DNA of 45,623 bases from Tieghemiomyces parasiticus (taxonomy: Eukaryota; Kickxellomycota; Dimargaritomycetes; Dimargaritales; Dimargaritaceae): the NCBI GenBank assembly GCA_027575765.1, contig JANBPT010000310.1, forward strand, positions 1 to 45,623. Reading direction: 5' to 3'. Below the pieces are notes generated by a model, which was given only the letters and a program-made list of their open reading frames with translations, did not search any database and was not told the DNA's origin. The translations under genes were made by a program, and so were the position numbers. Below, one piece after another: positions 1 through 10,199 of the stretch. The stretch's first letter is position 1. Each line of letters starts with the position of its first letter.

Positions 1-74
1 CTCTTAGGTTTCATCTGAAACACTGTGATCTGAGACCTCCCGCTTAAAATTCTCAAAATAATTGGAGGCACCTG
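1..74 (-). mobile_element. mariner element, 5' end only, cut by the window edge
   Basis: Read on the minus strand, this is the 5' terminus of a mariner-type element. It has a terminal inverted repeat starting CAGGTGCC, then a subterminal stretch that matches positions 14292-14338 of the internal copy with about three differences (shared core AAGCGGGAGGTCTCAGATC). A TA dinucleotide at 75-76 is the expected mariner target-site duplication. Only the untranslated 5' end is present. The transposase would lie to the left, outside the window. Confidence 0.88.
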
Positions 75-76
75 TA

Positions 77-2128
77 TTATTGTCAAACCAGCACTGTCCA
101 TCCCTTCCTATCCGCATCCTGTCACTGCGGTTGGTCCGGGAGGCCAACGTTAGTTGTGCCTCCCTTATTCTTACCTACCGCCCTAATGAGAACACGACAG
201 TTCCCCTCACGATCTGACGAATCCTACACACGTTCGGGCGGAGCCTTGCGGAGCACCTTGGTAGTGGCTGGTTTTTGTACTCTGTATACTGTCACCGTAT
301 TCTCAATCTGGTTTCACGATGACAGACCAGGCCCACCATGCCAGTTTCGGATGTCCAATACTGCCGCGCAGATGGATTGGGATGATCAGTTTGGATCCGT
401 GCCGTTCACGATACGCCACAGCCCCTGTGTAGCTTTAGACCTGCTTCTTTTACTGCTGGCATTCAACCGGGCTGGCAGAATGAATTGACATTGCATACTT
501 CCCCAACGACCGGTTTACAAGGCATCAACTTGGTCCATCATCACTCATCATCACATGAAGGAATCAACGTGGTTCTTTCGTAGCGAAAATTGGCCATTGC
601 ATAGCTTCTTTAGTCCATATTGACACTATTCGGTATTAGTATCGCCGTGGGCCCACGCAGTAGTGGTAAGCGAAGGTTGGCTATAGAGGATGTCCGAGCT
701 ATAATGGCCGTTGAATAGATCAGGCCAGCACACCAGGGCGTATGGTACGCCATACAACCTACAATGAGGTCTCTGAGAAAGCAGTTACCGATTGATATTG
801 GACGTAAGCAACAGTCTCTATACTCGTACTACTCCGTTGACATGTTCTCCGCAGTTCACCTTATGCAGAGTTGAGACTTAACCGTACCCAACTGCTTTGT
901 AATTCGCCGAACTGCACTGTATCCCTATCCGCCGCGTCAGTATTGCGCAATGTGAGTGGACGAGCATGGCCGTGGTACAGACCGGTAATGTCTGCGCTTT
1001 CACTCCACCCATACACTGCTAGCCTCCTCTCTTTCGTAACGCAGGGAGACCAAGCAGCCAGTTAAGCGTTACATATTGGCTTCCGCCACGGTCAACTAGT
1101 GTGGCTGATCGACCTGGTTGTCACACGGAGAGGACCATAGCAGAGGATGATGACGGTGATAGAGCAGTCAGTCCCCCATCTATCCTGATTTCACCAGATG
1201 TGTCGCTTTCGCTCTCGCCACCCGTTAGGCTGCGAACCCTCCGTGGCAACAACTGAGATGTCGAAGGGGAGGTTGGGTTTGATGTGTCAGCCAGCTATGC
1301 AGGGTGCGGGAGATAAATAATCAATTGTACACCGAGAGTTATTTCATTTTATAATGAGATGACTGCTAAATTAGATAAGCTTTGTTTAGTCGACTAGTGT
1401 TAATCCACCAGTGGCAGACCAGGCCTACCGTCTGTAATGAAAAGTTACAATAGTTAGGGATCGCCTGATACATGGCGCTAAGGATCGGCATTATGAAGAC
1501 CCTGAGGTGGCAGCTGGTTCCCAGCCAGTCGTACGTGTGGTACGGTAGGGGTTGGCTGGGAAGTCACACAAGGTCAACCACGGTCGCCCTCTTGTGCCTA
1601 AATGAAGGCGAGGTAAGTGGTGGGTGAGACGTGTAGGACAACTTCGGTCCCAACCTATCTAACTGGAAGCCCTCACGGGAGTTTAGTGACGGGAAAAGGA
1701 GATGAGTGCGCTTCCCGGCCTAGGTAGCACAAGGGATACCAACTGTAGGAGTAGGGAGAAAACCAGGTATAATACGGCAGGGCCAGTGAAAGTGTGCTCC
1801 GGCCCTACGGCTAACTGGACGCTTGCATCAGTTCTCATAATCACCGCACTCATCAGCAGTACAATATTCCTTGCCCGGTGGCGAACGGTCGTGACGCAAG
1901 CTACATAAAAGGGCCGACTTGACCTCCCTTCCCTATTGAATAGGATAGTCTTGGTACATTGTATTTCAGCTGCCTATTTCTGTGCCATTTGTTTGACACC
2001 CACCGCAGTCCCCGCATAGAATCGATAGATATTCATCCACGTTGATCTACTTTCACTTTATTCCTTGTTCTATATTTCATTACCTGTTCTACCTCCAATT
2101 TTTCTCTCGTCACATCCCGATCTCCACC
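77..2128. other. intergenic region with no recognised gene
   Basis: Two kilobases between the left mariner end and the first secreted-protein gene. The open frames here are short, start at non-ATG codons or encode compositionally odd peptides. Only the TATA-like element near 1905 and the pyrimidine-rich stretch after it can be tied to a gene. Confidence 0.6.
1905..1932 (+). promoter_or_regulatory. core promoter of first secreted-protein gene (TATA-like plus pyrimidine block)
   Basis: ATAAAAG at 1905-1911 lies 218 bp before the ATG. The 10-mer CCTCCCTTCC follows at 1923-1932. The second family gene has the same 10-mer at nearly the same distance from its TATA box, which supports a real, shared promoter layout. 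Transcription start is inferred, not seen. Confidence 0.4.
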
Positions 2129-4147
2129 ATGGTGTCCAATCGACCCCCGCCTCGCCTGATCGTCGTCGCCATCACCCTGGCGACCCTCGCTCTGATTCAA
2201 GTCTCCCGCGCAAGTGGTACTGGTTCCCAGCTCGGCCCGGGAATATCCGTATTCACCCAGAATCCAGGTTCATCGGTGACAATTACCTCCTCCACCCTTC
2301 CGCTCGCTTTCGAACATCCTAGGGACAACGTCGTCGACACTACCTCGCCGCTTAATAGCCCAGCCGACTCGGAATCGCCTTGGCTCTCCCAAGGATCGGC
2401 AGGCTCGTCTGATGGTGACACCTCTCTGGAGTTCAACCGGATGGCTGCCCGTAATCTGAACGCCGACGCCTTAGTTGCCGAGGACAACGATGATAGCGTT
2501 TCTACCGCGGACAGTTGGGAAGCCGGCTATAGCAGCGCTGATGATGAATCTAGTGAGTCGGCGAAGGCCCAAGAAAATATCCTGTCGAGCTACGATTTAG
2601 CCAGAATTCTCCAAAAGGCCGACGAAATGCGCTTCTATCAATCGGCGGGTGAAAACTGGGCCGATATGGTGGACGATGGTGGCAATGACGAACAGGTTAC
2701 TCCTACAAATGCCGCTGCTGAGCCAAATGCCTGGCTTACTGGCCCTCCATCGACCAAGAAGCAATCCACCGCTGGTCAACCTGCAGCAAACCAGAACCCC
2801 GGTGTCAAAGAGCTCAATTCGACGTGGGCCAATATCGCCGGGAACGGACAGTCCTCTTCAAACACCCCACTGCTATCCAGTCAATTCAACAGCAACTTTC
2901 CTGTCCTTGGTGCTTCGAACTCTCATCTTCCAGCAGCACCTTCGGCCCGGAAGTCCTATGCGCAGGCCGCCGGCACTCAGAGGCGATCGATTACCTCAAC
3001 TAAAGCCCCACTTTCCCGTTTAAATGCGCAGGCCACCGAGTACCGCGCCAAGTCTGCTCAGGAATCTGGTAGCATGGTGGTGCCGAGGACCTCTGCATTC
3101 TCGGCCGGCGCTACCGAAGGAAGTTCGAAGCTGCCACCTACTGAATTTACGGAAGAAGACGACGACGACAGCGTTGAAATAGTTCTTTACGATGACGACG
3201 AAGTAGAACCGACCACGATTCTCGGCATGACCAAAGGTAGTTTCAAAACCGCCAAGGCGTCTACCGATGTGTCTGAGGGCTCCACTGAGCCAGAGGCCGC
3301 GCCGAAGGTTAGCAGTTCGCCGGATAACGAACCCCATACCACGTCCCCCAAGCCGAAAGAACAGAGAGACGCGGCTAATTCGCGGTCGTTCGACACTTAT
3401 CGCACAACATGCAATGTTTTCCTCGACGGCCAGATTAAGGCGCTGAAAGTTTTGATGACGGGCTCCGATAGCATCACACACAAGATTGTCGCTGCTGAGC
3501 AAGTCTTTCAGGTACTTCTAGATAGTCTTGAGGCCGAGTACACGTCTGCCTTAGATGCCGGTCGAAAGGAATTGTTGTGGCTTAGCCAGATCGCCCCTGA
3601 GGCAGTTAAGCTTATTCAGCGTCTCGTCCTGCCAACAATGTCCCGTTCGAACCGCCGATCCCCTGCTGACGATTGGGCCTCGACTGTGCAGAGTTTGAGT
3701 GGACCTCAATTCCTCTATGCTTACTCGAAAGTGGATGCTAGTTTGATGGCGACCTGGCGCACGCGCGAGGCGTACACTCTCCAGTACGAGACCTTTATCC
3801 GGCTCCTTGATATCCACAACACCTACTTTGAATACCTCGCTCTGCAATCACTGAAGCTGGACGGACCGGTACTAGGTCTAGAACTGGCCAACCTTTCTCG
3901 ATCGGTTTCCCATCTGATCGAATTTAAGGTGAAACGTGCCCGCCATGCCTACGACACGATGGTGACGCACAGTATATTCGACGACTTACGTGTGGCTCTC
4001 GTTGAAACTTCGGTCGCTAGCACGAATTCCCGGCTTCCAGAGCCACAGTCGCGAGTGCAGCCGGACGGCCACCCCGACGGCGAGCACCGGGGCCAAGGTA
4101 GATACCAAGCCGGTGCCCAACGCCCAATCAAGAATTCTCACCGCTAG
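2129..4147 (+). CDS. secreted protein, tandem family member 1
   Basis: 672-residue protein of unknown function. The ATG at 2129 is chosen because it sits in CCACCATGG context and begins a classic signal peptide: Arg, then a hydrophobic core at residues 10-24 and a small-residue cleavage region near 28-30. Residues 30-420 are Ser/Thr/Asp/Glu-rich and low in complexity. They include the Trp motif GENWADMVDD (174-183) and acidic runs near 341-360. Residues 420-630 form a predicted helical domain shared with the other two family genes, with the marker ELLWLSQIAP (481-490). There are almost no cysteines and no further membrane segment. The last ~35 codons are Gly/His/Gln-rich, and a second open frame overlaps the 3' end, so the exact C-terminus is less certain. 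Its neighbours are the two paralogues downstream on the same strand. Role inferred only as secreted and lineage-specific. Confidence 0.82.
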   Translation: MVSNRPPPRLIVVAITLATLALIQVSRASGTGSQLGPGISVFTQNPGSSVTITSSTLPLAFEHPRDNVVDTTSPLNSPADSESPWLSQGSAGSSDGDTSLEFNRMAARNLNADALVAEDNDDSVSTADSWEAGYSSADDESSESAKAQENILSSYDLARILQKADEMRFYQSAGENWADMVDDGGNDEQVTPTNAAAEPNAWLTGPPSTKKQSTAGQPAANQNPGVKELNSTWANIAGNGQSSSNTPLLSSQFNSNFPVLGASNSHLPAAPSARKSYAQAAGTQRRSITSTKAPLSRLNAQATEYRAKSAQESGSMVVPRTSAFSAGATEGSSKLPPTEFTEEDDDDSVEIVLYDDDEVEPTTILGMTKGSFKTAKASTDVSEGSTEPEAAPKVSSSPDNEPHTTSPKPKEQRDAANSRSFDTYRTTCNVFLDGQIKALKVLMTGSDSITHKIVAAEQVFQVLLDSLEAEYTSALDAGRKELLWLSQIAPEAVKLIQRLVLPTMSRSNRRSPADDWASTVQSLSGPQFLYAYSKVDASLMATWRTREAYTLQYETFIRLLDIHNTYFEYLALQSLKLDGPVLGLELANLSRSVSHLIEFKVKRARHAYDTMVTHSIFDDLRVALVETSVASTNSRLPEPQSRVQPDGHPDGEHRGQGRYQAGAQRPIKNSHR

Positions 4148-4323
4148 GACACCTAAGGTGACCGCAACGACCCCCCCCAGCCCTGCCATGGCAACTACAA
4201 GCCATACCCGGACACTGTATCGTCACCTGGTGATCCACAGATTACTGAATAGCTTTTTCATGCTCTAGATTTTAAACCTTTTACTCACACCCTGCACCTA
4301 CCGTTGCATACCTATGGGTCATT

Positions 4324-4725
4324 ATGTCAGGCCCGTTTTCCATATATCACAGCCCTATGTTTGATGTCATTCCTTTATCACTTTCCATTATATCCCTGAA
4401 TCCCTCTGGCTCCCCCTCCCTGGAGGTCACCGCCCACATAGCATTCCCCACCGACCCCAACCGTGCCCCCTCCCGCTGTCATCGCGATATCCTAAAGGTG
4501 GCCCTCCGCCGCGTCTGGACACGCTACAGTGGCCGGGAATTCCTGTTACACACCTTAACACTGCCCCACCCAGGGGACACTACCCCCCACGGCCAATTAG
4601 TTCTACATTTTCTCCACCGGAGTTTTTTATTCAAGCGGGACGTACAATGGCCGTCGCCTTATACTATGAGAGCCTTAGCGTTTTATGCGGCATTAAATAA
4701 ATTATCATCTTCCTCCTTTCCATAA
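4324..4725 (+). CDS. possible small protein of unknown function
   Basis: A 133-codon ATG-initiated frame. Its middle (about codons 25-105) has strongly C/G-ending codons like the recognised genes here, while the surrounding intergenic DNA does not. The product has no signal peptide or membrane segment. It has a basic central part (RDILKVALRRVWTRY) and no family I recognise. An AATAAA lies at the very end of the frame. It could be a real small gene, the remnant of a decayed gene, or chance. I see no convincing similarity to the neighbouring secreted family. Confidence 0.33.
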   Translation: MSGPFSIYHSPMFDVIPLSLSIISLNPSGSPSLEVTAHIAFPTDPNRAPSRCHRDILKVALRRVWTRYSGREFLLHTLTLPHPGDTTPHGQLVLHFLHRSFLFKRDVQWPSPYTMRALAFYAALNKLSSSSFP

Positions 4726-6783
4726 TATCCCCCACTTTTAACGTTAAAATTGAACTCAGTCATATCCTACATTAATTGGCTTCCCAATTTCTACAGTAGT
4801 CAATCGCAAGGTATGTCAACTTCATTCTAGCCTACCAATAAAATATATGGAGCTTCTTAATGCATGCCAAAAAGAAAGCTGAGAAGATCGTTACTGGGCG
4901 ATTAAGTCACCCACTTACACTCGACAGAAGCCATTTTCAGACCCAGGATAAACTATTGGTGAAGTTCTCTTCGACTCTTGACCATGGGGATCATTTCCTA
5001 ACTAGTGCCGTGATTTTGAGCTATTCACTATCGTAGCTATAGGTTGCAATTTATCACTATGTATCCACTTTGTTAATTAAAAAAATCCAGCATATTTAAC
5101 TGTTGTAGTGACCCACAAATAGGGGTCCCCAACAGCTACACGGCGAGTGTTTAGGGCCGCAGGAATTTCCGCGCCACCGTCCGCCGAAAGTTGCAGGATC
5201 TGCCATGCAGCTGCTGGAGACTACACGCTAATCATTCGCACTTATTACGGAACAGCTGGCCAGCCACCATATCTTTCTGGACCCCAACCCTCCTCTACGA
5301 TTCGGTCTCTGTTTGCTCTTCTTACGCTATGTGCCGTCCGGCACTCGTAGCACTTCGTTTCCAGCTCGCGCCCTCTTATTCTTCGCACCCCGCCACCTTC
5401 GCTTGCCCCTATGGTTTCGACCGACTCTGCGCCTTACGCTTCATCGTACCCACTGTTAATTTCTCTGTACTTCCCTATATGCCTTCAGTGACATCCACTA
5501 CGACTCCCACGTTCGCTACCTACCATCAGAGGCATTACAACAGATAATTACAACCACCTTCCGGTTATTTTTTAATGGTAGTCAGTGCCCCGAATTTTGG
5601 CCGACCGATGATTTCAATAAAGGGATTCCATTCAAACCTAGGCCAGAGTCGCTATAGAGCAGCCAACGCTACGGCATATCATTACATATTACTCTTAGTT
5701 AGGAGCTACTTCCGAGTTGTTTATGTATTTTGATTTCCGTTGATCCCTGCGTGCCTTTCACCCTCAGGATAACAGGAAAAAAAAACGCTGTATTTTTTGG
5801 ACTAAGCCAATATCTGGCCCGTCGATACAGGATCTGGGCGACCGGCTAAAAACCGGAGGCATGCCTGGTCCGCACAAATTCCGATTGAGCAGTTCAATAT
5901 GGATGGATATTGGCCACCAACGCTTCCTCTAAAAAAAATAGTTTCACCGATTATTTCACAACGGAGGCGCTGGTGTACCCTAATGGTAGGCCTCATCGTA
6001 TACGCCGCTACGCTCCCTTCCCCATCCCTTCCGTTTTCGACTACACCTGACCAGTCCTTGTGCTACCACTAGGTTTAGCCTTACAGCGGAAGCCGTGTGA
6101 CACCTCTGCTGGATGTCACTCTTCACAGTCGATGGATCTTGGGCGGTATCACTTCGGCACCTTCGACGTGGCCTTAGCCACTTAATCGCTGACAGATGAA
6201 GTGATGGCGAATATTGTGTTTCGAAACAAAATATAACGGCCAATCGGACCCTGTTGTCTGGATACTATCCTTTTAAACCCATCACCTTGTGTTTTCGACT
6301 GCATAATGGCGGTTGAGGCTGGGAAGCCGATATCCGCTCTAAATTACGACTTCACGCTTTCGTCACTCCCCTTCCCTTACTCTCTCCCTCATCGGCCATT
6401 AGTGGGCGGTGCAGAAAGCGGCCAAAAAGTCGTACGAAGGTCGCGCCACACTTCAGCAGGGAAGTCGCACAAACCTCAAGTCGATAGCTACGGTCTGAAC
6501 CACCGATGGTAACGGCAATGAGTACATCCCCTGTGGCAATGGGCACCTGAGTAGTGAAGGGGAAGGGGGCTATGAGTCGGGTATCTCGTTGGCTTCAAGC
6601 GTGGGTCGATAGTCATGTGGAGAAAAGGGAAGATGCACTAGTATTATAGCTAGAGACAAGAGTAGGTTTCTTCTACTCATTGCGTCGCATCTTATACTTG
6701 GGACTTGGTGCCAGTAATTACGGTCGACCTTTGACTGTAGGCTATACCCGAGTCCCCTTTCGGCAAGTTAGGACTCGTGGCTG

Positions 6784-6816
6784 TATATATAAATTTAGTA
6801 GTATCCCCTCCCTTCC
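6784..6816 (+). promoter_or_regulatory. core promoter of second secreted-protein gene (TATA plus pyrimidine block)
   Basis: TATATATAAA at 6784-6793 is a strong TATA box 194 bp before the ATG. The 10-mer CCTCCCTTCC at 6807-6816 repeats the arrangement seen before the first family gene. Confidence 0.55.
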
Positions 6817-6977
6817 TGGGCTTTTATCGATCAGGGGTCGGTACCTTCATTTATACTGGCTGCCCATACCCACGCCTCCTCGACCTGAACCTCCCCCCTC
6901 TCTCATCCGGCCTTGGGGATTAACGATTCTATTCAATAACCCACCCGCAACTCGGGCATTTCTACTCGATCTATACC

Positions 6978-8153
6978 ATGCTCATGGCTCCCTTTATCCC
7001 TCGTAGAGCCGTGGTCGCGATTACTATAGCCGCCCTCGCCCTGTCCCAGGTCGTGAGAGCGAGCGGAAACGGGGACTTGTCAAGTCAGGAGCCGAAATGG
7101 CTCCCACTACTACCTATCGAACCTTTCCTGTCACAGGTACCACGAGTGGCAAGGTCTGTCGATCCCCACCGGTCTTCACCCCCGCGCACTGTTCCCCACG
7201 TGGGGTGCCCCGCCGGCGATCTGATTGCCTGCTATGACCCATTGCCCAATTCCGCGGTCAACGATGCTCCCGATCTACCTTCAGCCGCAAAAACTGAAGA
7301 GACCTCTTACATTCCGAATAGCACTAGCGGAGACGTCAATACCAGCGACGATGACGCGACGACTTTTTTAACCAAAGGTGATGATCCGGATTCGTATGAT
7401 AAATCAACTTCAGCAGATAACTACGCCGTTATAACTAACCAGAGGGGACCGTCGTCTGCAAGGAGCAAGCCACCACCTTACCTCGCAGAATTGCGACGGA
7501 GCCTGGAGAAATACCGTAGCGATATTTGGGAACAATTTACTCGTCGCCTAGGACTTTCCCAGGATCAACTGCAAAACGAGAGCAACCTAAAGGGTCAGTT
7601 GGACCTCATCGACCGGTTTTGTCGAGGTTTATTGGGCCAGCTCACTGCCAGGTATCACCAAGCCGTGATTGCCGGGCGCGCCGAGATCGAATGGCTAGAA
7701 TCCGTCTCCCCAAAAACCATTTACCATGTGCAAATCATGCAGATGCCTACGATGGCTGGCAACCACGGATTCGACAGCCATGGTCACTATGCCCTAGCTG
7801 CCCAAGCGCTATCTCAGAGTAATTTCGTCAAGGAGTATAGCGCCAGGTGGCAGGATTTGTATAAGGCTTGGGCTATGCGCATGACCTATGACATTACCTA
7901 CGACATACTCTATCCTGTTTTCAGGTCGCTGGAACGCCAACTCGTACGAATCGTCCAGTCGGGGGTAGATTTTAACGGGCCAGGCTTGGTAGTAGAGACG
8001 AGCAAAGCGGCAAACGTGATGTATACCAAGCTTAGACGTCGCGCTCAAAAAGCCGAGCGCAACCATGTTACCATGGCGGTTCACGGTATACTGGATTCCC
8101 TATTCGAGTCGACATTTCTTGCCGCAGACGGGGCTGGTTCCGGTGCGATATGA
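6978..8153 (+). CDS. secreted protein, tandem family member 2 (short form)
   Basis: 391-residue paralogue of the genes on either side. The first ATG (6978) is used because it has A at -3; an ATG two codons later is possible. The signal peptide at residues 1-30 (core AVVAITIAALALSQV, ending VRASG) is nearly the same as in member 1, pointing to tandem duplication. The low-complexity middle is only about 140 residues (30-168), and the NWADM-type Trp motif of members 1 and 3 is missing. The shared helical C-terminal domain spans about 168-380, with the marker EIEWLESVSP (236-245) and a later W..L...W...R region (291-301). Gly/Ala-rich tail. Unknown function; secretion is inferred from the N-terminus. 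Confidence 0.84.
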   Translation: MLMAPFIPRRAVVAITIAALALSQVVRASGNGDLSSQEPKWLPLLPIEPFLSQVPRVARSVDPHRSSPPRTVPHVGCPAGDLIACYDPLPNSAVNDAPDLPSAAKTEETSYIPNSTSGDVNTSDDDATTFLTKGDDPDSYDKSTSADNYAVITNQRGPSSARSKPPPYLAELRRSLEKYRSDIWEQFTRRLGLSQDQLQNESNLKGQLDLIDRFCRGLLGQLTARYHQAVIAGRAEIEWLESVSPKTIYHVQIMQMPTMAGNHGFDSHGHYALAAQALSQSNFVKEYSARWQDLYKAWAMRMTYDITYDILYPVFRSLERQLVRIVQSGVDFNGPGLVVETSKAANVMYTKLRRRAQKAERNHVTMAVHGILDSLFESTFLAADGAGSGAI

Positions 8154-10199
8154 TCTATACACTTTTTTAAAAAATTAAAGCCAACCCATTCTATCCGGGG
8201 TCGGTGCTGCGCCCCAGGCGGCCATTCGGAATTTCTGAAAGCCAGCCAAGCCCTACACTCGCAACGTTACGGTTATTAATAGCTTGCGTTCGGCTCGCTA
8301 GATCATCTTTCTACAATTCGTTAAAATAGGTTGAGTTTTCACCACTATCTGTATGGGTCATGCATTCCTATTTCTTAAGCAGCCAGTCTCCATGTATTTA
8401 AACCGAAACGCTGGACCTAAATCATGTAGAATATACATTTGTCCTGGGACCCGGTTAAGTATTTGAGACTATAAAATACATGAACCACGCAGTGTAGGGT
8501 TCCTGGGGCAATCGATCAAACTACCGCGCTTGGGTGGACCATCGGCATTATGTGCGAGTCGAGGGGCGAGAAGGAGGAAGGCCACCTTCCTTATTTTTCA
8601 GCGCACGTTAAAGGGAAAATGTGCTATATCTATGAAGATGTTCGGCTGAGAATGAGAAGGTATAGTGGAGGCTCCCGCGGCAGGAAATCGGCCAGCCGGT
8701 CCCACCAAGTGCAACCGAAAAGGGAATGTATAGGGAGGGGTAGTAGTCAACGATTTCGTGGGCAGAAAAGGGATCACTTCAATAAGGGATCCAGTGCACC
8801 CTCTCTCGATTCCCAATTGTGCGACTGTGGCCGTTGTCATGTACCACTGGGCCGCTTCTGTTCCCTAAACAGGCTTGAGAAGGCGGAGGCCAGTCCAGGA
8901 TTAGTAGCGTCATGAAATAATAACAACGAGCCCAAGCGAGAAAAGATGAAGAATATAACATATGCAGCGGCGGCTAATGACCTTTTTGTTTTCCCATACT
9001 ATAGTACATCTTCCTAGTCTTTGTGGTGTTATGTATCACACATCGGTCAACCCCCAATAGGCGCCATATGTCGTCGGCGGTTGTCATACCCTCAGGACAA
9101 TGAGAGTGCGCCCAAGGCGACATCCACTTGTAATTACCTCTAGGTTGCGGTTGCCACCGGGAGCCAACTTTACCTACAGGAGAATTCCGCATTCAATTCT
9201 GCCCCTCTCTGTCAGGCCGGCTGTCGTAGTAGAAGGTCCCTTTTATTATTCTATAGTGACTAGATGGTTAGTGCCAGAGGCCAGGTTATAACGCCAAACG
9301 AAGATCTGGCGAACTTCTGCAGCAGTCGTCTTCACCTATTACTATTACATGAATATGTAAAATTGATTTCAGTGGCCGAACTTTAAAGTTTTAACGTGTG
9401 TAGCGACAGCAAGATCGAGGTTAAGTCGGTACTCCTATCCAATTGGCATCGCCCATCTACTATACCATTACGTAACCGAATTGGTATTTTAATGTTTCTT
9501 TTGGGAGGGTGAAGGCGACGACGCAACTGATGAGACTTTAGGATGTCCAATGACACCGATTGGTGCCATAGGATAGCGGTTGTTACTTGTACACCGCACT
9601 CTGTGTTGCTCGACCACCGTTAGACAACGGACCGTTAGCAAGCCCTCTCCTTGTTTTTTTTCATCACCCCGACGTAGGATACAATAACGTGATACACCAC
9701 CTTGGGCCATTGGGTTTACATAGAAATGATAGCAGCAAAGAAGGGACGGGGTTCGGTTATTCTTGGCTATGGGGCGAGGGGGCGTACATGATCGGCCAGT
9801 TTTCTTCTCAATCCACACTACCTTGGTGGTTATACAGATGCTTTTCGTTAAACTTTCCTCAAAAGGCCAGCAATATCACCCCAATATGCCGTTGGTAGGG
9901 GTGTACTGTAATACAGGGGCTAAGCTTCTCGGCGCTACCCGCTTATCGTAGACATGATTGAACCCAACCCGTTGTATCACTCACCACTCATTTCCAGCGG
10001 GGTTGGATAGTGAAATATAAATTATAATCGAACTGCACCATTCTTTGGACTCCCTCTCATTGGTATCTTAGCTTTGCCACTGTTCTTTTATTAACTACTA
10101 ATCTGTGGTCCTTCAGCAAAAGTCCTAAGGCCCCACACTCCTTTCTATCACACTGTCACTCGCAATCGCTGTCCAGCGTACCAACCTCGATCCTCAACC
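8154..10199. other. intergenic region between family genes 2 and 3
   Basis: About 2 kb. It contains short overlapping frames on both strands without convincing protein composition, and the AT-rich promoter of the third gene at its right end. No RNA gene or repeat recognised. Confidence 0.6.
10016..10058 (+). promoter_or_regulatory. core promoter of third secreted-protein gene
   Basis: TATAAATT at 10016-10023 lies 184 bp before the ATG and is followed by the pyrimidine-rich ACTCCCTCTC at 10049-10058. This is the same order and similar spacing as in the other two family genes. Confidence 0.45.

Larger units (their letters stand above)
4148..6977. other. intergenic region between family genes 1 and 2
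   Basis: About 2.8 kb. It holds one weak coding candidate at 4324-4725 (listed separately) and a pyrimidine-rich stretch around 5270-5540 in which overlapping short frames are open but none looks like a protein. The promoter of the second family gene is at its right end. Nothing else is recognised. Confidence 0.6.

Noticed and set aside
156..488. 110-codon frame near the left edge
   Set aside because: Starts at GTG, has mixed composition and a hydrophobic tail only; no recognisable domain and no upstream ATG.
2042..2128. Upstream extension of secreted family gene 1
   Set aside because: Would start at TTG and spoil the signal peptide; the ATG at 2129 has a strong context.
5147..5547. Overlapping frames in a pyrimidine-rich stretch
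   Set aside because: Several frames are open together because of base composition; none resembles a protein.
8550..8915. Open frames on both strands between family genes 2 and 3
   Set aside because: Mutual shadows of similar length with no domain and no codon bias like the neighbours.
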